Below are positions 1-6,968 of a DNA stretch of 18,030 nt, piece after piece. Where the stretch lies: positions 1-18,030 of the forward strand of contig USCP01000016.1 of the NCBI GenBank assembly GCA_900553245.1, given 5' to 3'. A model generated the notes under the pieces. The model did no database searches. It was not told the origin of the DNA and saw only the letters and a program-made list of their open reading frames with translations. The stretch is from an uncultured Peptococcaceae bacterium. Its GTDB lineage: Bacteria > Bacillota > Peptococcia > Peptococcales > Peptococcaceae. The first letter of the stretch is position 1; each line of letters begins with the position of its first letter. Both the position numbers and the translations under genes were made by a program.

Positions 1-15
1 AGTATTTTTTACCGA

Positions 16-40
16 CCCCCAGTTGAACTGGGGGTTTATT
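16..40 (+). terminator. Probable terminator of a plus-strand gene lying left of the window
   Basis: A C5 run followed by AGTT and its exact complement AACTGGGGG forms a 7-9 bp GC-rich hairpin. On the plus strand it is followed by the T-rich TTTATTT, while on the minus strand the sequence after it is not T-rich. It therefore most likely ends a transcript entering from the left, convergent with the thioredoxin-reductase-like gene. The gene it would serve is not visible, so the assignment is inference. Confidence 0.5.
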
Positions 41-53
41 TACGCTAAAGCTC

Positions 54-90
54 CAACAAAAAAGCATGCGTATTTTCACACGCATGCTTT
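54..90 (-). terminator. Rho-independent terminator of the thioredoxin-reductase-like gene
   Basis: AAAGCATGCGT at 61-71 and its perfect complement at 80-90 form an 11-bp stem with an 8-nt loop. Read on the minus strand, the stem is followed by a run of T (plus-strand A run at about 54-60). It begins 26 nt past the stop codon of the upstream minus-strand gene. On the plus strand the following sequence is AAAC, so termination in that direction would be weaker. Confidence 0.8.
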
Positions 91-116
91 AAACAAACTA
101 TTTTATAAAGTTAGAA

Positions 117-1313
117 TTAAAGAGTGTCAGCAGTAACTTCTTTGGTCTTTTCACCGTTAACGAGCTCGATGATGACAGCTGGTTGTTCTTCGCTCAAGGT
201 GATGTTGAACTTGTTAGCCAAAGTTTTCTTACGCATGTAGTCAACTTCAACGAACATGTGAGTACCAGCCTTAGCAGCCTTAGCATCTACAGCTTGGATA
301 GCTTCGAGACTGCCATTGTATTCTTGACTCCAGAAACCGAGAAGTACAGGCTTATCGGAACCAAGGATACGGGTATTGAAGTCTTTTACTTCTTCAATGT
401 AACGTTCAGCAGCAGTAGCAGCGATAGCGCCGTCTGCAGCAGAGGTAACAACCTGACGCAAATATTTTTGACGTACGTCACCAACAGCATAAACGCCTTC
501 GAGGTTGGTTTCCATACGATCGTTAGTAAGGAGATACCCTCTTTCATCAAAAGCAAGGCCCTTATCGGTCAAGCCCTTGGTAGCAGGTACAGCACCAACG
601 AAGAAGAATACACCAGCGCAGTCAATGTCGGTCAATTCTTCAGTCTTAACGTTCTTCACTTGAAGAGCGGATACTTCGTCTTCACCGAGAATAGCGTTTG
701 GAACGGAGTTCCATACGAAGTTGAGTTTTGGATGTGCGAACGCCTTTTCAGCAGCAACCTTGTTGCAGTCGAGATGACCTTCTTCATGAAGAACAATGAT
801 GGTTACTTTTTCAGCAAACTTTGCAATGAACATACTTTCTTCGATTGCTTGGTCACCGCTACCGATTACACAAACGTGTTGATCTTTGAAGAATTCAGCA
901 TCGCAAGTAGCGCAATAAGCAACACCTGCACCAGCAAATTCTTTTTCACCAGGGATGCCCAAAATTCTAGCAGAAGTACCGGTAGCAATAATCATTGCAG
1001 GTGCTTTGTAGGTATTTTTACGAGTTTGTACAATCTTAGTTTCGCCTTCAAGAGTAATTTCTTTTGGGGTTTCCTTTACGATAGTAACACCGAATTTTTC
1101 AGCGTGTTCACGCATTTGACCGGTTAAGTCCGGACCGGTGGTTTCCTTAACACCAGGATAGTTTACGATTTCACGAGTAGTTTCAGCGCGACCACCAACG
1201 GTCCCTTTTTCGATAATCAAAGTGTTCAAACGTGCACGACCGCCATAGATACCAGCAGCAAGACCAGCAGGGCCGCCACCTAAAATAATTAAATCGTAAT
1301 TCATTTCACTCAT
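117..1313 (-). CDS. trxB: Thioredoxin-reductase-like flavoprotein with a degenerate C-terminal thioredoxin domain
   Basis: A 398-residue pyridine nucleotide-disulfide oxidoreductase of the low-molecular-weight thioredoxin reductase type, expected to pass electrons through FAD to a CxxC disulfide in the cytoplasm. Visible motifs: FAD-binding GGGPAGL (residues 12-18), redox YCATC with C134 and C137, nucleotide-binding GSGDQA (151-156) and the second FAD motif AVGDVR (276-281). The usual NADPH 2'-phosphate motif HRRxxxR is replaced by HEEGHLD (176-182). A thioredoxin-like domain follows from about residue 308; the cis-Pro region is kept (QPAV, 377-380), but the expected WCGPC is replaced by EYNGS (331-335), so it has no redox cysteines. 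The start was chosen because GGAGG lies 8 nt upstream of this ATG; a longer reading of 13 more residues has its first codon upstream of that site. Codons look strongly biased, suggesting high expression. Family is certain; electron donor and partner are not, so trxB is only the nearest symbol. Confidence 0.88.
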   Translation of the reverse strand: MSEMNYDLIILGGGPAGLAAGIYGGRARLNTLIIEKGTVGGRAETTREIVNYPGVKETTGPDLTGQMREHAEKFGVTIVKETPKEITLEGETKIVQTRKNTYKAPAMIIATGTSARILGIPGEKEFAGAGVAYCATCDAEFFKDQHVCVIGSGDQAIEESMFIAKFAEKVTIIVLHEEGHLDCNKVAAEKAFAHPKLNFVWNSVPNAILGEDEVSALQVKNVKTEELTDIDCAGVFFFVGAVPATKGLTDKGLAFDERGYLLTNDRMETNLEGVYAVGDVRQKYLRQVVTSAADGAIAATAAERYIEEVKDFNTRILGSDKPVLLGFWSQEYNGSLEAIQAVDAKAAKAGTHMFVEVDYMRKKTLANKFNITLSEEQPAVIIELVNGEKTKEVTADTL

Positions 1314-1354
1314 TTTTCTAGCCTCCAAAAAATCGTTTTCCAAAAGATACATTT

Positions 1355-1383
1355 ATTATAACAATCACATAAATTTTGAAACA
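1355..1383 (-). promoter_or_regulatory. Sigma-70-type promoter of the thioredoxin-reductase-like gene
   Basis: On the minus strand a perfect TATAAT (1355-1360) is preceded directly by TGT, giving an extended -10 element. A weak -35-like TGTTTC (1378-1383) sits 17 bp upstream. The element lies about 42 bp before the start codon and downstream of the previous operon's terminator, so this gene is probably transcribed alone. Confidence 0.6.
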
Positions 1384-1462
1384 GAAGTTATCTTACCACT
1401 TTATGTTTTTTTGAGACAGACGATATTTAAAAAATGTCCGTTCCAGATGGTCATTATTTGAC

Positions 1463-1495
1463 CAAAAAAACCTGAGTCCGACGACTCAGGTTTTT
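1463..1495 (-). terminator. Terminator at the end of the valS-tat operon
   Basis: CCTGAGT (1471-1477) and ACTCAGG (1484-1490) form a stem extended by flanking A and T runs (1466-1470 with 1491-1495). On the minus strand a run of seven T follows. It starts within 5 nt of the stop codon of the FeoA-domain gene. The A/T flanks are symmetrical, so it could also act on the other strand, although no plus-strand gene is seen there. Confidence 0.85.
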
Positions 1496-1498
1496 ATT

Positions 1499-1714
1499 TT
1501 ATACAGGTTGTACAACTATTTTTTCCAGCAATTCTCTCTCAATTTCGATTTGAGAATAACCAAATTGCACAATACTTTGAAGGGCTTTGCGAAGTACCAC
1601 CACGCTCATGCCGGAATAGGCACCGATTTTATGAGAAATCGCTTCATCATCCACGGACACAATTTCGTAGAGTTTGCCTTCAGCCACTTCATCTAGTCTA
1701 AAAAAATTACTCAT
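1499..1714 (-). CDS. Small stand-alone FeoA-domain protein
   Basis: A 71-residue protein that fits the SH3-like FeoA core: N-terminal RLDEVAEG, a middle stretch KIGAYSGMSVVVL matching the usual hydrophobic-Gly-x-x-x-Gly-x-x-hydrophobic pattern, and a C-terminal IEIERELLEKIVV strand. No FeoB GTPase gene is next to it, so a role in ferrous iron uptake should not be assumed; FeoA-like domains also occur as regulatory or metal-sensing modules. The start ATG overlaps the last codons of the PRC-barrel gene by 8 nt and has GGAG at suitable spacing, suggesting translational coupling. It is the last gene before the terminator. The fold assignment is fairly secure and the function unknown. Confidence 0.75.
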   Translation of the reverse strand: MSNFFRLDEVAEGKLYEIVSVDDEAISHKIGAYSGMSVVVLRKALQSIVQFGYSQIEIERELLEKIVVQPV

Positions 1715-2627
1715 AATCTTCTCCGGTTTTAACAGAAACTGCTACACGATAGAGTTCAGCTATTTTATCACTTTCAATGACACGTCGCACCACTGCTTCT
1801 GTCACCGTTTGGCCTGGCATAACAATTAAATCTCCGTTGTAATCATAAATAGCTGCAGACACGGTAAAACCGTCTAAATCGCGCATCACGCTAATGACTT
1901 CTGATTCTACAGTTGCATTTTTTGGCGTCTTTGTCTGTTCGGAAATGGTTTCAATTACATTTCTCAATTCCTTGCCGACCTTTTCAGTAAAACGGTTCAC
2001 TTCGCGATTGATTTCATCGGTATCAATTTGTTTAACACGTTCACCAACACGCTGTCCAGCTTCGGATAAGGTTGCACCCATTCTGCGAATTAAATGATGC
2101 AGCAATTCGTCTGCATCCTCTTCACCATTTTTACCACGATGCACACCACCGGATGCCGCTTGCTTTTGCAACTGTTCTTCGGCAAGGCTCAATACGACTG
2201 CACCGCTGCCGATTTTTTCCACAGCGGTCACAGGAACAACTACTTGCAGATGTTTTTGGTCAGCAATGAGCTCAGTAATGGTGCCATCAATGCTTTGCCA
2301 TCCGCAATCAGCGATACGCCCAACCAATTTTCCGTTACAATCAATGCAGGACAATCCAATAAGATTTTTTCCTTCACTAGGTAAGTATGTTGGACAAGAG
2401 GAAACAACCACCACTTGTTGATCAACATCTGTTACCATGCTGTAATCACAGAAAATCATACGTTGTTCCGGTTCTACCGCAGCTTCATTGATCAATGCCA
2501 AAGCGATGACACGCATTGGTTCTTCGGCAACGAGAACCCCCGTTACCGCACCAATCAAATCACCGCTCTCTAAATTCAATACATCTTTTGCTAAAAAATC
2601 CGATGCTACGAGCTTTTCTCTCATCAT
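1707..2627 (-). CDS. PRC-barrel domain protein
   Basis: A protein of about 306 residues with a modular plan. An N-terminal PRC-barrel-like beta domain (about residues 5-75, beginning with SDFLAKDVLNLESGDLIG) is followed by a second one (about 85-150, LIGLSCIDCNGKLVGRI). Then come a charged, glycine-rich linker, an amphipathic helical stretch (about 170-235), and a C-terminal module with DYNGDLIVMPGQTVTEAVV. It has no signal peptide or membrane helix. A CxxC pair (C94, C97) with further cysteines at 60, 78 and 108 is notable. PRC-barrel proteins are often adaptors in RNA processing, photosynthetic complexes or sporulation, and none of these can be chosen here. The start is ambiguous because several ATG codons run together; the chosen one has GGAAGGA 8 nt upstream, whereas the first possible ATG (2636) has no spaced site. 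Its 5' end lies against the tatC stop codon. Confidence 0.8.
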   Translation of the reverse strand: MMREKLVASDFLAKDVLNLESGDLIGAVTGVLVAEEPMRVIALALINEAAVEPEQRMIFCDYSMVTDVDQQVVVVSSCPTYLPSEGKNLIGLSCIDCNGKLVGRIADCGWQSIDGTITELIADQKHLQVVVPVTAVEKIGSGAVVLSLAEEQLQKQAASGGVHRGKNGEEDADELLHHLIRRMGATLSEAGQRVGERVKQIDTDEINREVNRFTEKVGKELRNVIETISEQTKTPKNATVESEVISVMRDLDGFTVSAAIYDYNGDLIVMPGQTVTEAVVRRVIESDKIAELYRVAVSVKTGEDYE

Positions 2628-2632
2628 GATCA

Positions 2633-3412
2633 TCATCCTTCCATTGTTTCATCGACCATGGCCTTCTTCAGCTTTTTCTTATAAACCCTTCGGGAAATCA
2701 GAATACTGATTTCAAACAAAATATACATCGGCAACGCCAATAAGGCTTGACTCACCACATCCGGTGGGCTAAATACGCCGGCAATGACAACAATCAAAAG
2801 AATCATATAACGGCGATATTTTACCAAGGTTTCTGGTGTTACCAAATCAAATTTTGTCAAAAAGTAAATCAGCAACGGAATTTCAAACACAATGCCAAAC
2901 GGAATCAAGAATTTCCCCACAAAACTCAAGTAATTGGCTACTGTGATAAAGGGATCAAACTCCCCACTAAAATTAAACAAAAGTGCATATAACGCTACTT
3001 TGAGAACAACAAAATACGCAAAACATACCCCGGCCAGAAATAAGCAGAATAACCAAAAGAGCATGGTCAGAAAAGCCTTCTTTTCGCTTGCGTAAAGCCC
3101 CGGAAGGACAAATTTTAAAATCTGCCAAAGCACAATTGGACTGGCAAAAATGACACCGGCAAGAATCGAAATTTTCATGTAAGCCATGAATGCTTCCGCT
3201 ACACTTGTAAACTTCAATTCAATGCCATATTCAGCCACCGGCGCTGTAACCAAACTCATAATAGGCTCTCTAAGGAACCCATAACAGAGCACCGACGATA
3301 CAAATACTGCAATCAGAGAGACAAGGAAAACACGTCGTAGGGCTTTTAAATGCTCAGTGAGCGGTTGTAAATTATTTTCCGTTTGTTCCACTTGATCAGT
3401 TTGCTCAGACAT
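2633..3412 (-). CDS. tatC: Twin-arginine translocase subunit TatC
   Basis: A 259-residue polytopic inner-membrane protein, the signal-peptide receptor of the Tat pathway, which exports folded (often cofactor-containing) proteins. Family hallmarks in order: a charged N-terminal segment with PLTEHLKALRRV, the FTSVAEAFMAYMKIS stretch after the first periplasmic loop, the SPIVLWQILKFVLPGLY region followed by SEKK, and FSPPDVVSQALLALP before the last helices. Six hydrophobic segments are expected and can be seen. The start has GGAGGAGGG a few nt upstream and lies 14 nt after the tatB stop codon. The length is normal for TatC. It is third in tatA-tatB-tatC, downstream of valS with no visible terminator. 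Confidence 0.97.
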   Translation of the reverse strand: MSEQTDQVEQTENNLQPLTEHLKALRRVFLVSLIAVFVSSVLCYGFLREPIMSLVTAPVAEYGIELKFTSVAEAFMAYMKISILAGVIFASPIVLWQILKFVLPGLYASEKKAFLTMLFWLFCLFLAGVCFAYFVVLKVALYALLFNFSGEFDPFITVANYLSFVGKFLIPFGIVFEIPLLIYFLTKFDLVTPETLVKYRRYMILLIVVIAGVFSPPDVVSQALLALPMYILFEISILISRRVYKKKLKKAMVDETMEG

Positions 3413-3426
3413 GTTTTCCCTCCTCC

Positions 3427-3723
3427 CTATGACTTCGGTTCATTTTTTTCATCACCGGATAATAAGTCTTTCTTTATATCAAGCAATTCGTTCTTAAATT
3501 GGGATTCTTTTTCTTTTACCTTTGTAGATACTTCGGAATACCCTGTTTCTTCTTTGATGGCATCCACTTCATCTTTAATATTGATGTTGGTGTTGTTGAG
3601 CGCCTTTTTAAAACCGTTCACGGTTTTCCCAAGCGTTCTTCCGATTTCCGGTAGCTTATCTGGCCCTAAAACAAGAAATCCCACCAGGACAATGACAATA
3701 ATTTCACCAATACTTAATCCCAT
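3427..3723 (-). CDS. tatB: Sec-independent translocase protein, TatB type
   Basis: A 98-residue TatA/TatB-family protein with a short N-terminal membrane helix (GEIIVIVLVGFLVLGP), an amphipathic helix beginning DKLPEIGRTLGK, and a long, charged, coiled-coil-prone tail. LGPDKLPEIGR matches the GP(E/D)xLP signature of TatB rather than the FG signature of TatA. TatB is expected to join TatC as the receptor for twin-arginine signal peptides. The gene lies 12 nt after the tatA stop codon with GAGG 8 nt before its ATG. Calling it TatB rather than a second TatA rests on this motif and on its place between tatA and tatC. Confidence 0.85.
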   Translation of the reverse strand: MGLSIGEIIVIVLVGFLVLGPDKLPEIGRTLGKTVNGFKKALNNTNINIKDEVDAIKEETGYSEVSTKVKEKESQFKNELLDIKKDLLSGDEKNEPKS

Positions 3724-3735
3724 CAGTCAAACCTC

Positions 3736-3936
3736 TTACTTGCTTTCTTGTTCAGTGGTTTCGGCAGATTCTTGCTTCTCGGCATCTTTAGGTTCGTCAT
3801 CCTTGTGAAGTTCTTCTTTGAATTCACGAATGGATTTACCGGCAGATTTCCCTAAGCCAGCGAGCTTCGTTGAACCAAACAACAAAACAACGACCAACAA
3901 AATTACAATAATCTCGCCCATACTAAGACCAAACAT
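3736..3936 (-). CDS. tatA: Sec-independent translocase protein TatA
   Basis: A 66-residue TatA: an N-terminal membrane helix (GEIIVILLVVVLLFG), the conserved Phe-Gly at the hinge, then an amphipathic helix (TKLAGLGKSAGKSIREFKEEL) and an acidic, disordered tail. TatA oligomerises to form the transport pathway for folded proteins. The common KKLP of the hinge is STKLA here, so the hinge proline is absent; the rest of the pattern is intact. AGAGAGGTG lies just upstream of the ATG, and the valS stop codon is only 22 nt away. It should therefore be cotranscribed with valS. Confidence 0.92.
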   Translation of the reverse strand: MFGLSMGEIIVILLVVVLLFGSTKLAGLGKSAGKSIREFKEELHKDDEPKDAEKQESAETTEQESK

Positions 3937-3958
3937 GTTTACACCTCTCTTTTAGAAC

Positions 3959-6625
3959 TTAATCAGCAAGGCTTGCTAACAATTCACGACGCTTTGCAAC
4001 AGTTTCCAAGTCTAATTGATAAGCAACCACTTTGTCCTTTTCAGCTTGAATAACATCTGCTGGTGCTTTTGCAACAAAGCCTTGATTTGCCAATTTCTTC
4101 TCAGCACGTTGCACCTCAGATTTTAAGCGATCCATTTCCTTATCAAGGCGCTTCAATTCATCCTTGATGTCAAGTACACCCTTAAGTGGCAAAATCACTT
4201 CTGCCCCTTGTACAACTGTACTTACAGATTGCTTTTCGGCTGCATCAATATCATCAAGGACTTGAATATCATCCGCATAAGCAAGGGTCTTTAATTGCGC
4301 ATCGTAGGTTTCAATGACAGTCTTTTGAATATCATTATGGCAATGGATTTGCAATGCAGATTTCTTGCCGGTAGCAATCCCCATATCATGACGCATAGAA
4401 CGAATGCCCTTTACCAAATCCATCAAGAATTCGATGGCATTGTAAGCGTCTGCATAATTCACATGATCAGTGTTTTCTGGCCAGTTAGCGATAATAATAG
4501 ATTCGCCTTCATGAGGCAAATGTTGCCAAATTTCTTCGGTAATAAATGGCATGATTGGGTGTAACAGCACGCAAGTTTCACGCAATACCCAAGCTGCAAC
4601 CGCTTGCGCGTTCTTCTTGCTTTCTTCGCTAATTTTGCCATACAAGCGAGGCTTGATTAATTCAATGTACCAGTCACAGAATTCGTTCCAGATGAAATCT
4701 TTAATGGTCTTTGCCGCTTCACCGTAATCGTAACGGTCCAATTCACCACTCATCTTTTCTGCAATTTGATAAAAACGAGTGATAATCCATTGGTCAATCA
4801 AATCGCTGGACTTTGGCGCACTTGCCTCGAGGGTTTGGTCGAAGTCTTCGAGATTCATCAGCACAAAGCGTGCTGCATTCCACAGTTTATTGGTAAAGTT
4901 ACGGGATGCTTCGATTTTTTCGCTTCGATAACGCACGTCATTACCAGGAGTAACACCGGTAATCAAAGTCAAGCGCAGAGCATCCGCACCGTATTTTTCA
5001 ATTTCTTCGAGTGGGTCAATCCCATTACCAAGTGATTTACTCATCTTACGACCGTATTGGTCTAATACCAAGCCATGAATCAAAACATCCTTGAACGGAC
5101 GCTTGTCGGTCATCTTGAGGGCATCGAAAATCATACGCGCTACCCAGAAGAAGATGATGTCACGACCGGTTACAAGTACATCGGTAGGATAGAACTTCGC
5201 CAAATCCTTGGCATCGGTATCCGGCCAACCCATAACTTCAAATGGCCACAAACCGGAGCTGAACCATGTATCCAAAACGTCCGGATCTTGTTCTAAATGC
5301 TTGGAGCCGCACTTAGGGCATACGGTTGGATCTTCACGGGTACAGATAACTTCACCGCAATCTTGGCAATACCAAACCGGAATACGGTGGCCCCACCACA
5401 ATTGACGAGAAATGCACCAGTCTCTGATGTTTTCCAACCAACCTACATAAATCTTTTCGAAGCGATCTGGAACAAAGGCAATGTCCTTATCCAATACCGC
5501 TTGCAGCGCAGGCTTAGCAAGAGGTTCCATCTTTACGAACCACTGCTTACTTACACGAGGTTCAATAACGGTATGGCAACGATAGCAATGGCCAACCGCA
5601 TTGGTATATTCTTCTTCACGATTGAAGTATTCGGTGCCCTTCAAATCTTCGATAACTTGCTTACGGCATTCAAAACGATCCAAGCCTTCATATTTGCCGG
5701 CATTTTCGTTCATGATACCGCGATCATCCATAACAACCACATGTGGAAGATTGTGACGTTGACCCATTTCAAAGTCGTTCACATCATGAGAAGGGGTAAT
5801 TTTTACACAGCCGGTACCAAATTCTCTTTCAACATAGTCATCCGCAATAACAGGAATTGGCTTATTGATGATTGGCAAAATAACATTTTTGCCAATATAG
5901 TCTTTGAATCGTTCATCTTCCGGATGAACAGCCACCGCAGTATCCCCAAACATTGTTTCAGGACGGGTGGTTGCAATGGTCAAATAACCGGAACCATCTT
6001 CAAGTGGATAGTTCAAGTAGTACAATGCACCTTGGTTTTCTTCGTGCTCTACTTCAATATCGGAAATAGTGGTTTGGCAATGTGGGCACCAGTTTACAAT
6101 GTAGTTACCTTGATAAATCAATCCTTGTTCATACAAAGATACGAATGCTTCACGAACCGCCTTGCTGCAACCTTCATCCATAGTGAAACGTTCACGTTCC
6201 CAATCGCAGGAAGCGCCCAATTTACGAATTTGCTTGGTAATGGTATTACCGTATTGATTTTTCCAATCCCAGCAATGTTCGAGGAATGCTTCACGTCCGA
6301 TTTCCTCACGCATAACACCTTGGTCACGAAGCATATTTTCAACCTTTGCTTGGGTAGCAATCCCAGCATGGTCAGTCCCCGGCACCCACAAAGTGCTGAA
6401 GCCCTTCAAACGCTTGTAACGCACCAAAATGTCTTGCATGGTTTCGTCCATGGCATGACCCATATGGAGCTTACCGGTAACGTTTGGCGGTGGCATTACA
6501 ATAGAAAATGCCGGTTTAGACTCATCATCAGATGGGGCAAACAAATGATTTTGCTCCCAGAATTCATACCAACGGCTTTCTACCTTGGATGAATCATAGT
6601 TCTTTTCCAAATTTTCGATAGACAT
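3959..6625 (-). CDS. valS: Valyl-tRNA synthetase
   Basis: An 888-residue class I synthetase that charges tRNA-Val in the cytoplasm. Visible parts: HMGH (residues 54-57, the HIGH signature) after PPPNVTGK; the CP1 editing domain with TTRPETMFGDTAV starting at 219, which removes mischarged threonine; cysteine pairs WCPHC (about 179-183) and, further on, YCQDC and CPKC, suggesting zinc-binding knuckles; KMSKS (527-531); the anticodon-binding domain; and a C-terminal coiled coil rich in Lys and Glu that ends the protein. The length fits bacterial ValRS. The start has GGAGGAG 5-7 nt upstream; a longer reading by 10 codons would run into the T-box terminator and was rejected. Expression is controlled by the T-box leader just upstream. 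Confidence 0.98.
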   Translation of the reverse strand: MSIENLEKNYDSSKVESRWYEFWEQNHLFAPSDDESKPAFSIVMPPPNVTGKLHMGHAMDETMQDILVRYKRLKGFSTLWVPGTDHAGIATQAKVENMLRDQGVMREEIGREAFLEHCWDWKNQYGNTITKQIRKLGASCDWERERFTMDEGCSKAVREAFVSLYEQGLIYQGNYIVNWCPHCQTTISDIEVEHEENQGALYYLNYPLEDGSGYLTIATTRPETMFGDTAVAVHPEDERFKDYIGKNVILPIINKPIPVIADDYVEREFGTGCVKITPSHDVNDFEMGQRHNLPHVVVMDDRGIMNENAGKYEGLDRFECRKQVIEDLKGTEYFNREEEYTNAVGHCYRCHTVIEPRVSKQWFVKMEPLAKPALQAVLDKDIAFVPDRFEKIYVGWLENIRDWCISRQLWWGHRIPVWYCQDCGEVICTREDPTVCPKCGSKHLEQDPDVLDTWFSSGLWPFEVMGWPDTDAKDLAKFYPTDVLVTGRDIIFFWVARMIFDALKMTDKRPFKDVLIHGLVLDQYGRKMSKSLGNGIDPLEEIEKYGADALRLTLITGVTPGNDVRYRSEKIEASRNFTNKLWNAARFVLMNLEDFDQTLEASAPKSSDLIDQWIITRFYQIAEKMSGELDRYDYGEAAKTIKDFIWNEFCDWYIELIKPRLYGKISEESKKNAQAVAAWVLRETCVLLHPIMPFITEEIWQHLPHEGESIIIANWPENTDHVNYADAYNAIEFLMDLVKGIRSMRHDMGIATGKKSALQIHCHNDIQKTVIETYDAQLKTLAYADDIQVLDDIDAAEKQSVSTVVQGAEVILPLKGVLDIKDELKRLDKEMDRLKSEVQRAEKKLANQGFVAKAPADVIQAEKDKVVAYQLDLETVAKRRELLASLAD

Positions 6626-6854
6626 GCAATCTCCTCCAAAACAAAAAAATGCCACCCCTCTAAAAGGGCGACATGTATCGCGGTACCACCTTTTTTCAGC
6701 CCGAAGGCCCTCAAGATTCTTTAACGGTCATCAACCGGAGATTTCTCCCACCTCAAAAGCAACCTTCAAATTCCTTATGTTAATGGCACTTTCAGCCACG
6801 ATGCCACTCTCTGCTTAACGCCAGAATTTTACTCCTCTTCGTCACAGGCTTTAT
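6626..6854 (-). promoter_or_regulatory. T-box leader (tRNA-Val-responsive) of valS
   Basis: On the minus strand AAGGTGGTACCGCG (6679-6692) is a near-perfect T-box. The antiterminator can be drawn: AAAAGG (6689-6694) pairs with CCTTTT (6662-6667), GCG (6679-6681) pairs with CGC (6668-6670), and the 7-nt bulge TGGTACC lies between them. Its UGGU would pair with an ACCA tRNA end. In Stem I, AAGAG/CTTTT and AAATTC/GAATTT flank a specifier loop with GAGTA on the 5' side and GAAGGTTG on the 3' side. This fits the pattern GAA-N-codon-purine and places the specifier at GTT (6761-6763), a valine codon. The distal Stem I carries AGAGAG and GGCTGAAAG, like the AG bulge and T-loop. Uncharged tRNA-Val should favour readthrough into valS. 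The 5' end is estimated from the promoter. Confidence 0.93.
6643..6674 (-). terminator. T-box attenuator terminator
   Basis: On the minus strand ATGTCGCCC (6666-6674) pairs with GGGGTGGCAT (6649-6658), with two G-T wobbles and a short loop, followed by a run of T (plus-strand A run 6643-6649). Its 5' arm contains the CGCCC that also pairs in the antiterminator, so the two structures exclude each other, as expected for a T-box switch. Confidence 0.88.
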
Positions 6855-6860
6855 TGAAAC

Positions 6861-6890
6861 ATAATACCAAAGGCGGGCCATTATCGTCAA
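6861..6890 (-). promoter_or_regulatory. Promoter of the valS-tat operon
   Basis: On the minus strand TTGACG (6885-6890) and TATTAT (6861-6866) are separated by 18 bp, matching sigma-70 -35 and -10 boxes. They lie just after the secF terminator and just before the T-box Stem I, giving a leader of roughly 230 nt. Placement and spacing make this a good candidate. Confidence 0.75.
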
Positions 6891-6913
6891 TCCCATTTCC
6901 CGGCAAACCTATC

Positions 6914-6957
6914 AAAAAAAAGCTACAAATCCGCTTGTGCAGATTTGTAGCTTTTTT
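6914..6957 (-). terminator. Terminator of the secDF operon
   Basis: GCTACAAATC (6922-6931) and its exact complement (6942-6951) form a 10-bp stem with a 10-nt loop, extended by A/T flanks. On the minus strand eight T follow (plus-strand A run 6914-6921). It starts 11 nt after the secF stop codon. The plus strand also ends in six T, so it may be bidirectional. Confidence 0.92.
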
Positions 6958-6968
6958 GTACGAACAAA

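Noticed and set aside
183..1127. 314-codon open frame on the plus strand opposite the thioredoxin-reductase-like gene
   Set aside because: Fully antisense to a well-supported flavoprotein gene. It is low-complexity in Ser, Phe and Thr, as expected from the complement of a strongly biased coding sequence, and has no homology that I recognise.
1499..1714. Ferrous iron transport gene feoA
   Set aside because: The domain fits FeoA, but there is no feoB, no feoC and no iron-box sequence in the surroundings, so the transport label is not justified.
2072..2709. Several overlapping 60-100 codon frames on both strands within the PRC-barrel gene
   Set aside because: They are shadows of the PRC-barrel and tatC frames, without ribosome-binding sites or recognisable domains.
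5297..6592. 431-codon open frame on the plus strand opposite valS
   Set aside because: It lies wholly antisense to valS, whose frame has all class I synthetase motifs. The translated antisense protein has no recognisable domain, and no promoter or ribosome-binding site supports it. The length comes from valS codon bias.
6626..6655. 10-residue N-terminal extension of valS
   Set aside because: Its start is inside the T-box terminator; the ATG at 6625 has GGAGGAG in the right place.
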